Source: Cladophialophora immunda (taxonomy: Eukaryota > Ascomycota > Eurotiomycetes > Chaetothyriales > Herpotrichiellaceae). Taken from it: 64,000 nucleotides of DNA. The notes beneath the pieces are model-generated. The model was not told the DNA's origin, searched no databases, and saw only the letters and a list, made by a program, of their open reading frames with translations. Below, one piece after another: positions 32,413 to 44,405 of this stretch. The stretch covers positions 62,001 through 126,000 of the forward strand of contig NW_015622548.1 in the NCBI RefSeq assembly GCF_000835495.1, in the 5' to 3' direction. Within the stretch, counting starts at the first letter, position 1. Each line of letters starts with the position of its first letter. Made by a program: the position numbers and the translations under genes.

Positions 32413-34254
32413 GTCTATGATGGCAGAGTAGCCCAAGTGACTCGAAGTTGTTCGATAAGAGATCTCTAATGTCGAGGAAGAACGTATGCTTCTTATATGT
32501 GAAGAACATCATTCCCTCAATATTTGACACATCTCGCGCCCAGACATGAAAACCTGCAGCGACGAATGCCCCATAACATGAGCAGCGGGGCCCCGTAGCA
32601 AGGACTCACTGCGCGCAAATCTAGACCATTGTCAAGTGGCAGAAGTCTGTATTGGGACCCGCCCGATTTAACTCCATGGGGCACTCGAGATACTCCTTGG
32701 GGTTTGGCGAAACCTTGGAGGCACATTGTGATTCTGGCCACGATTTCCCCCGCGATGGGCCATCGATGCCTAATAATGCCTTCTTTAGAGACAAGTACAA
32801 GGTGGCCAGTAATTCGCCGTTTCATAAATGCCCCGAAGCCGGAACCGAGCAAAGCGAAGCAGGTGGTTGACATCCCTTGACGCATAAGGTGCGCAAACTC
32901 ACAAGGCATCGACGGCAACTGCGCATTTGACAGGCTTGAGAGAGGCATGAAGATAACTCTTTCGGTATGGATGGTGTTTGAGGACCAGATAAACCTCTGC
33001 ATTGATAGTACCGAGCCCTGGCTACGCCTTTGGCACTGAAATCCCTCGCAGACAATCGCGTTCCGTTCAATCAAGGTTGGTGACTTGACGCATAAAGTGG
33101 CCTCAGTCTGGCGAAATCACACTTGAGTGTACTTGTCAAGGCCCGAATTCTACCAAAAGAATTTCGGCCACGTCTACGAACTCCACCACGTCCTTCACCA
33201 TTACGGCAAGGCTCATTTCTGAACCGCGTTGGCTACGACCTTGCTCAGGACGGTGATCCTTTGTGGTGTGCCCAAATTCCATGGAGAAGGCAAGCTCCTA
33301 GCAAAAAGCTCTGGATGATGCAGACGCTAGAGAGGAGTGTATAAATAACGCAAAAGACCAGCGAGATATCACAGCAAGCTCGATGGCTGAGCAAAAAGGT
33401 CTCACAATCGAAATTGGAGTAAAAAAGGTACTATCAGTCTCAAGCAGTTCGGGACAGATATTAAGCCGTCGCCAAGGTCGAGTTCGCTCTTGTCGCAGAG
33501 AAGTCCTGCCTCTCATTTGCGTGATTCTGCCACTTCCGGTGTGACAGTATGACAGTGTGCTGGGCGTACTGGAAATTTGTGAGCGTGGTGGCGAGTGAAG
33601 TGCTCAGTAGTCGACATCTGGAGAACTCTTCGTGCATGGTGATCGTAGCAAGGAGCAAAGCCTTCATTGGGCTCCAAATACGAGAGCAGAAAAGAGGATT
33701 ATGCGCTCCATAGCTGGGCGAAGCAATGGAGGGAACGGAGGGCATTGCCATTCGGCGGATAACCCGCCGCTGCGTCGTATTCGGTCTTCGAGTTGGAGGT
33801 CGAGCTCTTTCAGTACCTTCTACCGATCATGCCGCTCATGAACCTATCACCTCACGAGTCGCGACATCCTCTCAGTAGAAGTACAAGTGTAATAACTGTT
33901 ACGCGGGTCATCCGTTTAAAACAGTTTAGAGGTACAAATAATGTAACTAAGAGCGAGATCGATTCGCAGCAGGGCACCAATAAAGGCCGTCAGCCTCGCA
34001 GGCTGGTGAGATCGTATCACATGTCAGGCTGAGAAATGAGCGGCAGAGTGCCTGGAATCCTTAGACTTCCTTCCCAGGTACAGAAGCTGGATTACCCTGC
34101 TGCAGGGTGTACTTTACAGAGCCAAATATTGAACATTGGCCAGGAAGTCGTGACTTCTCGCGTCATGATTTGGAAGAGCGATAATATTCTATTGCTGTAT
34201 GGTGCATAATGAGTGATCTGTGCTTTATATCCCTCGTAGCCAGGTACGAATTGT
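32413..34254. other. intergenic, 1.8 kb, with regulatory repeat pair
   Basis: This lies upstream of the sugar transporter and contains the site pair at 32670-32702. Minus-strand frames up to 185 codons exist near 32517-33074 but have no motif and no convincing start. The part from 33.1 to 34.2 kb has only short frames. Confidence 0.5.
32670..32702 (+). promoter_or_regulatory. pair of repeated sites, 21 bp apart, upstream of sugar MFS gene
   Basis: AACTCCATGGGG (32670-32681) and TACTCCTTGGGG (32691-32702) have their CTCC cores at 32672 and 32693, exactly 21 bp apart, as in each arm of the array at 28868-28940. Thirteen bases (ACTCCATGGGGCA) are identical between the first site and the third site of that array. 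The pair lies about 260-290 bp upstream of the transporter start codon. Confidence 0.55.
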
Positions 34255-36299
34255 CTAATTGTGAGACAATCCATCGTCTTCTATCTGTTTAACGTACTTG
34301 AAATACCGATTGACGCTGGCCTTTCGAAATTGGCGTCCCCATTTGATGAAGGCAAGGAACACCGAAGTCTGGGCGAGCGCAACGAACGCGGCAACCAGAA
34401 ATGCATTCTGATAGCCCATGTTGGTCACCCATGGTGTGATGCTGCATGACCCTTAATTAGCGGAATGTCTCGTAGGCGGCAAAAAGCTCCTCTTACCCAT
34501 AACTGACTGCGAAACTCATGGTGTTTCGGATGATGATGACCGTGACCATGGCGTCCCCGCTTATGTCCTTGTACGAGTCTATACAGTAGCTGACAGGCAG
34601 TTGGCATCCTATGGTGATGGAAGCGGCAAGCATGCCCATGGCAAAGATGAGACCAAACCAGTGGACCCCATGGTCAGCTCCGAGGCCCCATATAAGAAGT
34701 CCACCCGGTATGAGAATTAAGAGGGCACAGTACAGCCACAGCCGGTGCTCTGGCTCCATGACTCCGTGATTGCGTCGGGCTTTCCACAAAATGAATCTGT
34801 CACCGATCGGGCCTGAGAAGTATGCACTACATGTGAGGTCAGTATGATGCATCACGCTGGGCCACAGTTGACGTTACTCACCCGGCCAAAACTCCTATCA
34901 GGCACGACACATACGACAAGCCAACCATGCTGGACGAGAAATTGTATGGTGGAGCCGAAAGAATAATCGAGGCAGTTCCGTTCAACACGTTGAAGTAGCA
35001 GACGATGGCCCCGTACATGAATCCAGAGAAGAAAATGACGGGGAAGGTCAGAAATATCAACGGTCGTAGAATCATACCCTTCAATTGATTCTTCTTCTGC
35101 AGGTCTTCCTTCCTGAGAAGTGACATTCTTTGCAAGAAGGATTTCTTCTCGTGGGACTGACTATTGACCTGGGAAGACTCTAGATCTCGCGTACTCTTGA
35201 CGGTGACAGGTGTCTTTTCTGGGTCTGTAGCTGCTCCAGGAATGCTGTCATCATTTGTTGATACTGCCTCGGAAAGGTTTTCGTCCGGTTCCGTGGCCAG
35301 GAGGGGTTTACGGTGATAGTTTGTCTCCTCCATGAAGAAAAACAAGATGACGAAAGCACCTCCGTTGAAGATCGCGCACCAGTACTAAGAGTGTCAGTGT
35401 ACGCAATTATGGCTCAGGCATCCTTTGAAAACGAACCAAGACCCACTGCCATCCTTGGCCGTCGTTGATGAAACCTGAGATGACGGGTGCGAAGAAGTTA
35501 CTGCCGGCCAGAAACAAGGCATAGACCCCGATATATGTTCCTCGCTCGTGGGTGAAGTACTGATTCAATATCAGCCAAGGGCAGTGAGCGATATCCACAG
35601 CTTTGTAACGTACAATATCTGACACCGATATTTCACAGAGTGATTCAATTGGGGCGCCAAAAAATCCTTGTAGAATTTTGTTTGCAATCCATTGACCGTT
35701 GCTTGTGGTGTAGGGTGCCCACAGCATGATAGCCTGCAATTTCAAATAATTTAGCAACGGTGGTAAGTATTGTGGCTCTGAAGAATGCGCCGAGCGGGTT
35801 GGATCCAGTTCGAATAGGCCAAAAGGTAAAACTCACCATCGTGGCCAGGAGTGAAAACAAGTACACTGGCCGCTTTCCATATTGTTGCGCTAGAGACTGC
35901 CAAACCAAGCACCCCCAGCCGAAGAACAAGAACATATACCCAGTTCCAGCATTCAGGTCGCCGACGGTAAGATTTGTGGCCACTGAGATGGGGACAAGGA
36001 CTGAGTAAATCGCGGCTGAGGCAATTCCGACAGCGAGGATGTAGCTGACCACAACAACTCATGGTTAGCTTTGCATCTGGGTCCGATAAGCCCGAACATG
36101 GATTGACATACATGCACAAGCAAGTTATAGAGAGGAGTTTTCTTCGCGGACTCCAGTTCAACGGGTCGTCATAGTGGTCAGAGGGTGCCGGAACGAGAAC
36201 AATGTCACTCTTTCCCCCCGCAGCATGACGAGCATGGATCGTGCCTTCGAGGTCAACTAGATGAACTGTGCCAGGAATGAATTCTGGAGATGCAATCAT
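34255..36299 (-). CDS. MFS transporter, drug:H+ antiporter-like
   Basis: Seven exons (36299-36112, 36044-35837, 35733-35614, 35559-35437, 35384-34882, 34826-34497, 34441-34255) join in phase to 552 residues; the first in-frame ATG is at 36299. The N-terminal cytosolic stretch ends DHYDDPLNWSPRRKLLSI, a phrase typical of fungal DHA1-type carriers. The loop after helix 2 reads QQYGKRPVYLFS. A helix-4/5 region has GFFGAPIESLCEISVSDIYFTHERGTYIGVYAL, and the long central loop (about 230-320) is polar and acidic. About 12 helices are expected. It may export toxic intermediates or import a substrate; the family does not tell. It is divergent from the amidase gene. Confidence 0.9.
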
Positions 36300-37260
36300 G
36301 ATGATATGCGTAGTCGCCACTTATCCGAAGCAGGCTGAGTGACGATGCGGCTCAGGAGTTGATATAAAAACACACTGAGAGATCGACAAGCGACCACAGG
36401 GGGGATGAGAGGATCTTATATTCCTTTGCAGCAGCTGTCGCATGTATAGTGAAGCTTCTGTCGCTCTGCAGTTGTAAGGACAGATAACCAAGCCCCATCT
36501 CTCATTATCCTATCGCGGAACATTCACGCTGGAAGACCTCGACTATGGCCTTCCTGTCGAATGGACGGCAATTGCGAGATTTCCGATTCGGCTGGATGTT
36601 ATCTCTACCCAGCACGATAACACGAGGAGTGATCGTCCTCAGATATTCAAGTGGCAGCAGCATACGCAACACAACGTTCTACCAAGAATGAGGACAAGTC
36701 CGATAGAGCCAACGTCCTGAGGAGAAGGACAGGGATCAGGGCATGAAGCCAATCCCCAGCAGTTGCGACCCCGGGAGGGGGTGGGTTTTGCAAGGCTAGC
36801 CAATGGCGTGTAATTGCGAGGTGGGTCCAATTAAACCAGCTGCGCAAAGCTAAAATCAGGAGAGTCGCCGCCCAAGAACAAGGCCTTATCTCATTCATCT
36901 GAGGCAACACTTCTTCAAGAAACCAAAGGTCACTCACCTGGTCACATCAATCGCGCCGAGAGATAGTCCCCCGCAAATCAACCCCATTGGATGGCCAACG
37001 GTTTCTCTGATCGTTGTAAGGGCCGGATGCCCTTGCGCACGAAAACCTCGCAATTCGACCTCGTTGGGTGCTGGGTAACAATTCAAACAGACTACAGGTC
37101 AGATTCCTAAGCCATGGACAGGTCTGTTAGGAGTTTAATGTCCTCAATTGCTTCCGCAACATGCATCGGCATATATATAACGTCCTTCCTCCATTCTGCG
37201 GCGTAAGCTGTATCGTGCACTCTCACATTTTCCTTGGTTGCGAGGAGACTATTATCCATC
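36300..37260. other. divergent promoter of MFS and amidase genes
   Basis: No gene is supported. The region contains the TATA element of the amidase gene, several HGATAR-type motifs (36482, 36510, 36615, 36701, 36961) that are only modestly above chance, and one weak relative of the repeated site (AACCCCATTGG at 36980-36990). Confidence 0.5.
37172..37180 (+). promoter_or_regulatory. TATA box of the amidase gene
   Basis: TATATATAA lies about 80-90 bp before the ATG at 37261. Confidence 0.6.
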
Positions 37261-39142
37261 ATGGTAGCCGCCGAATGGGAGGTCAAGGCTGAAAAATGCC
37301 GACAAATAACCCGCAGCTCTATGAATCCAGCTTGGGTGCTGCCTTCAGAGGAACTACCGCCCCCCGACCAGCTTAATGTTTCAGCTTTCCCTCGAAGCTG
37401 CAAGCTCCTAACCCCGCGCGAACTTGAGATCACCGAGACCAATGCGGTGGACCTGGTCGCCCAAATGGCCAACGGAACTCTTACTGCTGTGGAGACGGTG
37501 ACAGCATTCTTGAAGAGAGCCCATATTGGCCAGCAGCTGTTGAACTTTGCTACTGAATTTATGGTCGATGACGCCCTCGCTCGTGCGGCCGAGTTGGACG
37601 CCCATTACAAGACCACTGGCAAGCTAGTTGGACCCTTGCACGGTGTACCTATTTCGGTGAAAGAACATGTTGGACTGAAAGGGCGTATCTGCCACTCCAC
37701 CTATATTGCTTGGATCGACAATATTCCCGAAGAGGATGCATTGCTTGTCAGGTGCCTGAAAGCTGCCGGTGCTATTTTCCACGTCAGGACCAACCAACCG
37801 CAAAGTCTGATGGTATGGCTGGAGTACCCATGAATCTATGAGAACAAACCCTTGCAACTGACATGATATACAGCATATCGACTGTAGCAACCCCATCAAC
37901 GGCACAACTGTCAACCCGTATAACCGAACTCTCACGAGCGGCGGTTCTAGCGGGGGCGAAGGTGCCTCGATAGGCTTTCGTTGTGCGGCGATTGGAATAG
38001 GGACCGATATTGGCGGCTCAGTTCGAGTCCCGGCTGCCTTTTGTGGTACCTATGGACTTCGCACCACTGCTCTTCGAAATCCCTACAAGGGTGTCTACTT
38101 GGCAGGAGACGGACAAGAAAGCATTCGTTGTGTGATCTCTCCTTTGGCCAACAGCCTCGCGGATATCGCGCTGTTCCAGAAGTCTGTTCTTGACCAGGAG
38201 CCATGGGAAGAAGAGACATCCTTGATCCCGCTACCTTGGAAATCAGTCAAACCTTTGCAACCAGAACAGATCACCGTTGGGGTTATCTGGGACGATGGGT
38301 AAGTGTTTCAGCCCGCGAATCTGTATGCGGACATCGGACTCATAACGCGGACAGGGTTGTACACCCCCATCCACCTGTTCAACGTGCTCTGAAGAATGCC
38401 GTTGCCAAATTGAAGGTCGCGGGAGTCAAGGTGATTGATTTTGAGCCCTATGAGCACGCGCGTGGATGGGAAATTCTTTCAGCCCTGTATTTTCCAGACG
38501 CGGCTCAGTTCCAGAAGGACCTGCTTGCCAAGGGAGGAGAGCCGATAGCCCCCTTGACTCAATGGGCATTTAGCGTTGCAAGGCCAGAACCGATTAGCGT
38601 TCAAGAGAATTGGGTGCTGAACGTTCGACGAGAGGAGTATAGAGCAGAGTGGGTGTTTTCAAGTCGTCGTGACGTATCCCGCTGACTTTTACAGTTACCA
38701 TCGCTTGATGAAAGAACGTGGCGTCGATTTCATCCTCTGTCCCGCTTATGTTGGGGCAGCGGCGCAGCTGGCGACTGGTAAATATTGGCTCTACACGGCG
38801 ATATGGAACATTCTCGATCAACCCGCCGTTATCTTTCCCACTGGACTCCGAGTTGATCAGGAGCTCGACCCTGTTGAGACTGGGTATACGCCCCGCTCGA
38901 AACAAGACGAGGAGGAATACAAGAAGTGTAAGTTGTCCTGTTCTGCCGTTAGGTTTCTCCCTGCACTTGACCCAGATCAGGTATCTTGTAAAGGTATTTT
39001 ACTGACATGGTTATCACGGACACCAGACTCTCCGGAAAAATATGTCGACGCTCCTATTGCACTCCAAGTGGTGGGCAAACACTTTCGTGACGAGGCCACC
39101 ATTGCTGCGTCGGAACTGATCTCGAAGATTGTTCAAGAATGA
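37261..39142 (+). CDS. amidase, acetamidase (AmdS) type
   Basis: Five exons (37261-37812, 37874-38298, 38355-38654, 38695-38927, 39027-39142) join to 541 residues, close to AmdS length. Amidase-signature features are complete: the catalytic Lys in GPLHGVPISVKEHVGLKG, NPINGTTVNPYNRTLTSGGSSGGEGA with the bridging Ser, and GIGTDIGGSVRVPAAFCGTYGLR with the nucleophile Ser. The start was chosen at the ATG 80 bp after a TATA box. By family it hydrolyses a small amide to acid and ammonia in the cytosol, providing nitrogen and carbon. Intron 3 (38655-38694) needs a non-consensus GTTTTC donor to keep phase and is only 40 nt, so that junction is the weak point. Neighbours are an MFS carrier and a Zn2Cys6 regulator. 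Confidence 0.92.
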
Positions 39143-39748
39143 GACTGTGAGGTTCTCGCTGTACGCTAGTTGGTAGCCCATCTGTGTCGTTGAGATCGTG
39201 GTCGAAATGCAGGCAAATTTTCAGGATCTTAACCCAAGACAGTTCCATGTCACCCTGTGCTGCTCAAGGGCTTCCAACGACTGTATTCGCAGACTGGATA
39301 ATGTGGTCTCAATCACCAATAGGATGTCGATCGTGAAGGCAACGACTGCCTCAAGCACCCCATTGCTTGAGATATGACCAGTCGGGACCCAGCCCGTAGG
39401 GCCATGGCCTCTTCTTGGAGCGATCCGCTGTGGAGCGGAGCAACGACAGGGCGGTATACTATTGGTAGATGTAGGAAGGAGAAGAGTCTGACAGCTATCT
39501 ACCCGTGTAGTTAGACTACAGGCCCAGACCCCCTCACCCGCCAATTGATAAGCAACCGAACCTTATCAAGCGGTTTAAATGCTCTTTCCATGGGGTAAAT
39601 TGGGTACTTAGAATGTCTCGACCTCGCTGCCGTTGATTGCCATCTTCCGCCTTTCTGCCATTTCCAACAAAAATACCATCCTGACGTGCGTGATTCCAAT
39701 TCTGGCGCCCTCTCCATATTGTCGGACAGCAATTTGACAGGCCAAACA
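39143..39748. other. intergenic, upstream of Zn2Cys6 gene
   Basis: No gene is supported. It contains one copy of the repeated site (39588-39597). Confidence 0.5.
39588..39597 (-). promoter_or_regulatory. single copy of the repeated site upstream of Zn2Cys6 gene
   Basis: Minus-strand TACCCCATGG matches the element at 28868-28940 and 32670-32702. It lies about 150 bp before the regulator's start codon. No 21-bp partner is seen here, so the link is weaker. Confidence 0.4.
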
Positions 39749-41283
39749 ATGCCAGCAGCAAGGCTTCGAACGAAGACGGGTTGCTTTACGTGCAAGGGCC
39801 GCAGGCTCAAGTGCGGGGAGGAGAGGCTCGGTCAAAGGCCTTGTTGTCGCAACTGCCACATCGCCGGGCGCAAGTGTCTCTGGCCAGCGCCCGAGGATCT
39901 CTACGATCGGCGACACCGTTGTCATCGTGATCTGCTGGGAGCATCACTGGATCAGGACGATGACCGGACGCTGCAAGTGAAATCGAATCCGACTATTCAA
40001 ACGACGATTCGATCTGACCAGGAACTGGGGCTGTTCAACTACTACCTCGACAGTTTCCTCAAAGTGTTGATGCTTCCCAACGCCCACCCCGGCTTCTATT
40101 CGGTCTACCGGTCGGAAATGGCGCTGTTCATGCTGAATTCCGATAGCGTCAAGTGCGCCATATTGGCTTGCTGTGCCTCGAATAGATTCATGCTGAGCAG
40201 CGATGCTCAGTTCCACAAGACCTCGATCAAGTATTACTCTCAAGCGGTCAAGGAAGTCAACCAGGCGCTAGCGGGGCTCGATTTTGATCGGGATTGCCCT
40301 GGAAACTCCCTCTTGACAACGGTGCAATACCTATATATCAATGCCGTGAGTCCTGCTGTCCCCTTCGCCTCCACCAATAGGTCTAAATTCGCTGACTCCA
40401 AATTGCTCGCCATCAGCTTTGGGGACCAGATACAGTCAACGACGCTCCGAAACATGTCATGGGCGCCATGCAGTTGCTCTCCTTGCGCTACAGGAATGCA
40501 TCAGACTCACTGACCATGTCGTCGGTATTTGACCGGATCGTGGTAGAAAGCGTCCTGTACCAATCATTCCTCCTGGCGATGCGGAATCCGTTTTCTCCCA
40601 ATTTCCAAATCGATTCCTACTTCATGGAACGCACAGAGAAACTTCTAGAGACTTTGACGTACTGGGAAACATCAGCGGCGGCCAATAGCCCCGTGCTGGG
40701 GATCCCTGTCCCCCTGTACCAGTTGCTTCTGAGTGTGATCCAGCTGGGTAACTCCCCCCCTCAGACGAGGGTTCTGTCAGGTACCGAATTGAAAGCAGAA
40801 ATGGGGAGCTGGGAACAGCTGGTACTCGACATCGAACATTCAAATCAGATTTCCACAGCAGCGGCGGGCCAAGAGCATCCTCATTGGGACGCTGTGGCGC
40901 TGTATGTCCTGGCGGGATCACTTCTCCTGGACTGGATTCTGGAGATGCCTAGATCGCCGTCTACCTGTATCGGCACTCCTCCACCTCCACCACCTTCGAA
41001 GTGGCAACTATCTCACGCCCTCTCCATCCTTCGAAAGCCAACGAGGAAAGACAGTTGGACTCGCTGCTACCTGGGCTCCTGGCCCACGATGGTTCTGGGC
41101 TATGCAGTACATAGTCATGAGGATATCGACCTCATCAAGCAGGTTCTGTGCTCGACGCGGCAGCGTCTAGGCTATGGAGAAATCGAAAGGATATTGGGAG
41201 AGCTGGAGGTAGCTTGGGGAAGACGGGAGACTGACGTCTGCACATCTCGACGATTAGAGACAAGTAACCTTTTGGGCTTGTGA
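39749..41283 (+). CDS. Zn2Cys6 transcription factor
   Basis: Two exons (39749-40345 and 40417-41283) with a 71-nt intron (GTGAGT...CATCAG, branch CTGAC) give 487 residues. The zinc cluster is at the N-terminus: Cys12, Cys15, Cys22, Cys33, Cys36 and Cys43 (GCFTCKGRRLKCGEERLGQRP then CCRNCHIAGRKCLWP), with one extra Cys at 32. The rest is the long helical effector domain of fungal regulators (LGLFNYYLDSFLKVLMLPNAHPGFYSVYRSEMALFM; MGAMQLLSLRYRN). Its place right after the amidase and in the middle of the transporter and oxygenase genes makes it the best candidate for a pathway-specific activator. This is inferred from position. Confidence 0.9.
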
Positions 41284-42157
41284 GAATGAGACTTTGCCAG
41301 TGTTCAGGCAGATTGGTCAAATACGGTACAGGTGGAAACGTAGCGGTAATAAACAGCGTTGGAGTTGGAGGTCATGTAGCTGGGCTGGCTTCGTAGGCAC
41401 TGCCGCTATTAAAATGTCTTTTCAGAGCTTCTCGAAGTTTTATCTATCTTCTTCAGCTTTGTGACATGCCTGATACTTCTTCGGCGGCAGTGAGCCATAG
41501 ATCAGCCCCTCGCTCTCTCACTCGTGTATCGACGACATTGCCCAGTGGTCCAAGCACTGTCTCCTGTATCCTCTGTTTGTTTTTGTCACCTCCCCTCCCC
41601 TAGAGCGATGTGTGCCCAATATTCTATACTCGATCTGTTCCCCGTCCTGAATTTGGACTTCTACACCCTAGTGGAATCTGGCGCCCAGTTCAGGTTCGAA
41701 TGGACCCTCTCCGGCCTCTTCACCATAGATCTCCCACTGCCCTAGCACCCCCTCAAGTATCAGAGGAAGTAGGGTTATAGTATCCGAAGGTCTGCGTACT
41801 GGTTATCGAAAACATAATTCTCTACTGGGAGCGTCCCTCTCGTTGGCAGTATTCTCTCCTGGAGAACGTCTCTGGCAAAACCAATACTCCTCGCTCCTTA
41901 ATCGTCTTCAATACATTCTACTAGGAGCAGATTACACACTTGAAAGAAGGGAGGTGTAATTGTGCCAGCCATGGATTATAGGGTCCTTGGGCTTGATGAC
42001 CGGTGTCGACGTTGTGAGGCCCAGGTTGTGCATGACAGGTGACAAAGCTACATTGGACAATAGCGCTACTATCGAGAGACAGATGGTACCTAGCTAATTT
42101 CCATTTTTTGTTACATTCCATTTCAGAAAATGCGAGGTACAGAGAGAGGAAGAACTT
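41284..42157. other. intergenic between convergent genes
   Basis: No gene signature on either strand; short frames only. Confidence 0.5.
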
Positions 42158-43370
42158 TCACGCCATGGCGGCGACCTGCATGGCGCGGGCCTCCTTTGCG
42201 GCGGGATGCTGGTACCGGGCGGCAATGAGGCGCTCACGGAAGTACTCGCCAGCGTTGACCTCCTCGTACTTGCTGCCCTCCTCGACGCAGGTGGGCACGG
42301 TGGCGAGAGTGGCCTCACGGTTGGGACTGAAGAAGAAGGGCATCGAGTAACGCTCCTTCCCGCTTTTGTTGACCACGCGATGCACCGTTGACTTGAACTT
42401 GTCGTTGGTGATGCGGCTGAGGAAGTCGCCAATGTTGACTACGTAGCTGCGCGGGCGCGGCGGCGCGTCAATCCAGATACCGTTGGCGTTGAGGACCTGC
42501 AGTGCCTCGACCGATTCCTGGAGGACGAGTGTGAAGAAGTCATAGTCGGTATGCGCCCCGAGACCAATGTCGGTGCCGCCAGGCACAGGCTGGGGAGGAT
42601 AGTGCAGGATGCGCACGCCACCCATGGGATATGATGTGGCGGCATCAAAGTAGCTCTCGGGCAGGTCGAGCGCCAGGGCGAAGACTTGCATCAGCTTCTT
42701 GGAGAGGGCCATGACCGAGCGAAAATACTGGTACATAATGGGTCGGAACTCGGGGTATGCTGAGGGCCAGCAGTTGCTGCGCTCGATTCCTGTCGAGATG
42801 CCGCGGTTGGGTGCTTGCGACTCGGGTTCGGTGGCATCATCGCCCATGGTGAAGGCCTCCTTCATGTCTACAGTCGTGACCTCGTGGTTAGCCTGATGGT
42901 GCAGATGTTGGGCGAGACAAATTTGGACGAACCTCCCTTGCCGGCGCCCTCCATCTTGGTCTCGAACAGTGGCTCGTAGCCGCGGAGGGCCTTGGATTTG
43001 TGGATGTGCACCTCCGTCTTCTCCTCGTGCGACAGTTCAAAGAACCTCTTGACGGCGGCGAATGTCTGATCAATGACCTCATCCGGAATGTTGTGATTCT
43101 CGGCGTAAAAGAAGCCAACCTCCCGACACGCCTGGCCCACCTCATTCGCGACCTTCTTGCGGTCTTCGAGAGAGTCTGAGAATATGCCCGAGATGTCGAT
43201 CACAGGGATGGACTCGAACGTCTTCTTCGCCGCCGCTCCTCGAAGAACAGGACGAGAGCCTCGCTTACCGCCGGCATGATAGTGGACGTACTGCGGGCGC
43301 TCGTCAGAGACGTTCGGGACCTGCAGTGGCGGCGGCTTACCTCAACTTCTTCATAACCGAGAGAGCCCAT
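42158..43370 (-). CDS. 2-oxoglutarate/Fe(II) dioxygenase, isopenicillin N synthase-like
   Basis: Three exons (43370-43341, 43290-42933, 42867-42158) with introns of 50 nt (branch CTGAC) and 65 nt (branch CTAAC) give 365 residues. The DIOX_N part starts FESIPVIDISGIFSDSLEDRKKVANEVGQACREVGFFYAENHNI. The iron site is His235, Asp237 (LGAHTDYDFFTLVLQ) and His292 (STVHRVVN); Arg302 and Ser304 (RYSMPFFFSPN) would hold the 2-oxoglutarate carboxylate. The family oxidises small molecules by hydroxylation, desaturation or ring closure, with succinate and CO2 as co-products. The substrate is unknown. The first exon is only ten codons. A TATA-like element lies about 115 bp upstream. Confidence 0.92.
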
Positions 43371-43480
43371 TGTGACGAGAGTGTAGGATGGGTGTGCGAG
43401 TGAATGATGTGTTTAGACCGGTATCCGGAGTTCAGATTAAGATCTTCCAAGGCGCGATAGCCCCTGGCAGGATAGCCATG

Positions 43481-43491
43481 GCGTTTATATC
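43481..43491 (-). promoter_or_regulatory. TATA-like element of the dioxygenase gene
   Basis: The minus strand reads GATATAAACGC about 115 bp before the ATG at 43370. Confidence 0.45.
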
Positions 43492-44262
43492 TCAGCAGGC
43501 AGCGGTTTTGCCGACGCCGTGATGCATTCTGCCGCTGGTCGGACCTGAGCGCGCTGTGGGATTGCTAGAGCGGGCATCAACGTCTGTAGGTAGAGGGCAA
43601 GCGTGAGGATAAGAGTGGTGAGAGGTGGGCGATCTCCCGTGGTGGAATGGCGCTTGAGGCGTTCCTAGTGTTGCCCACCTATAAGATCAAGGATTCCCCC
43701 GCGCCGCCTTGGCGCAGCTGCGTCACCTATCAAGACAGTGCGCCAGCCTCCTCTTTGTCGCCTCGTCTCATCCTTTCGACCCTCCTCTGCCCAGCAGCCC
43801 ATCATACCGACCTCTCGCCAGGCGTTTAGCAGCCCAGACTCCATCCCAGCTGCCGCTGGCTGAAACCGTCCAGCCAATATGGGCCGGGACTTCCCGAACG
43901 ACCACTTCCGACAGCACGAATCGGATTTGCCGATACAGAGAGATTCCCCAATATTGGATCGTTGTCAACACGGGCGGATAGCCTATGCTATTCTCCGTAT
44001 ACTCAATGCCCCCTGGCTCGCAGGCGATCTTGGAGAACGGCCAAACTCCTGGTCGACCAATCCCCCTTGAGAAAAGATCTACAAGGGACATCAACGTCTT
44101 GGTCTCCTTATCAGTAGCACGCTGTATGGTAGGACTTGAGCGACTCCTGAATCATGGTACAAATCTGGCAGTCAAGATGGACCGAGAAGACCGTTCAAGA
44201 CGGGCGAACTGGGATCTACTGTCGGATTTTGTCCTCGGGACGATTCTGTTACCGATAACGGG

Positions 44263-44268
44263 TATAAA
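44263..44268 (+). promoter_or_regulatory. TATA element of the Dal5-type MFS gene
   Basis: TATAAA in the context GGGTATAAAGA lies about 140 bp before the ATG at 44406. Confidence 0.5.
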
Positions 44269-44405
44269 GATATTCATCTCCCGTCCCATCCGTGCCGCAG
44301 CCCGGTCGTACGCCAATAGACAATTCGCCCTGGAAGCCTTCTCACGCGTCTGCCCTGTTTTGCCTCTAGGTTGTCATTTACCCGCCTGCTGTTCGTGATT
44401 TCGTC

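Larger units (their letters stand above)
43371..44405. other. divergent promoter of dioxygenase and Dal5-type MFS genes
   Basis: No gene is supported. It contains TATA-like elements for each direction at sensible distances. Confidence 0.5.

Noticed and set aside
32517..33074. A 185-codon minus-strand frame upstream of the sugar transporter
   Set aside because: No motif or convincing ATG context, and it covers the regulatory site pair; likely chance.
36300..37260. A GATA-site cluster that would place the amidase under AreA control
   Set aside because: Five HGATAR motifs in 960 bp are not far above what chance gives; not claimed as a regulatory cluster.
38023..38050. A T-loop-like GTTCGAGTCC that could suggest a tRNA
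   Set aside because: It lies inside the conserved amidase motif GGSVRVPAAF and has no acceptor or anticodon arms.
43321..43340. An apparent 20-nt GT-AG micro-intron at the start of the dioxygenase gene
   Set aside because: The same donor pairs with a later acceptor to give a 50-nt intron with a CTGAC branch point and the same phase, which is normal for fungi.
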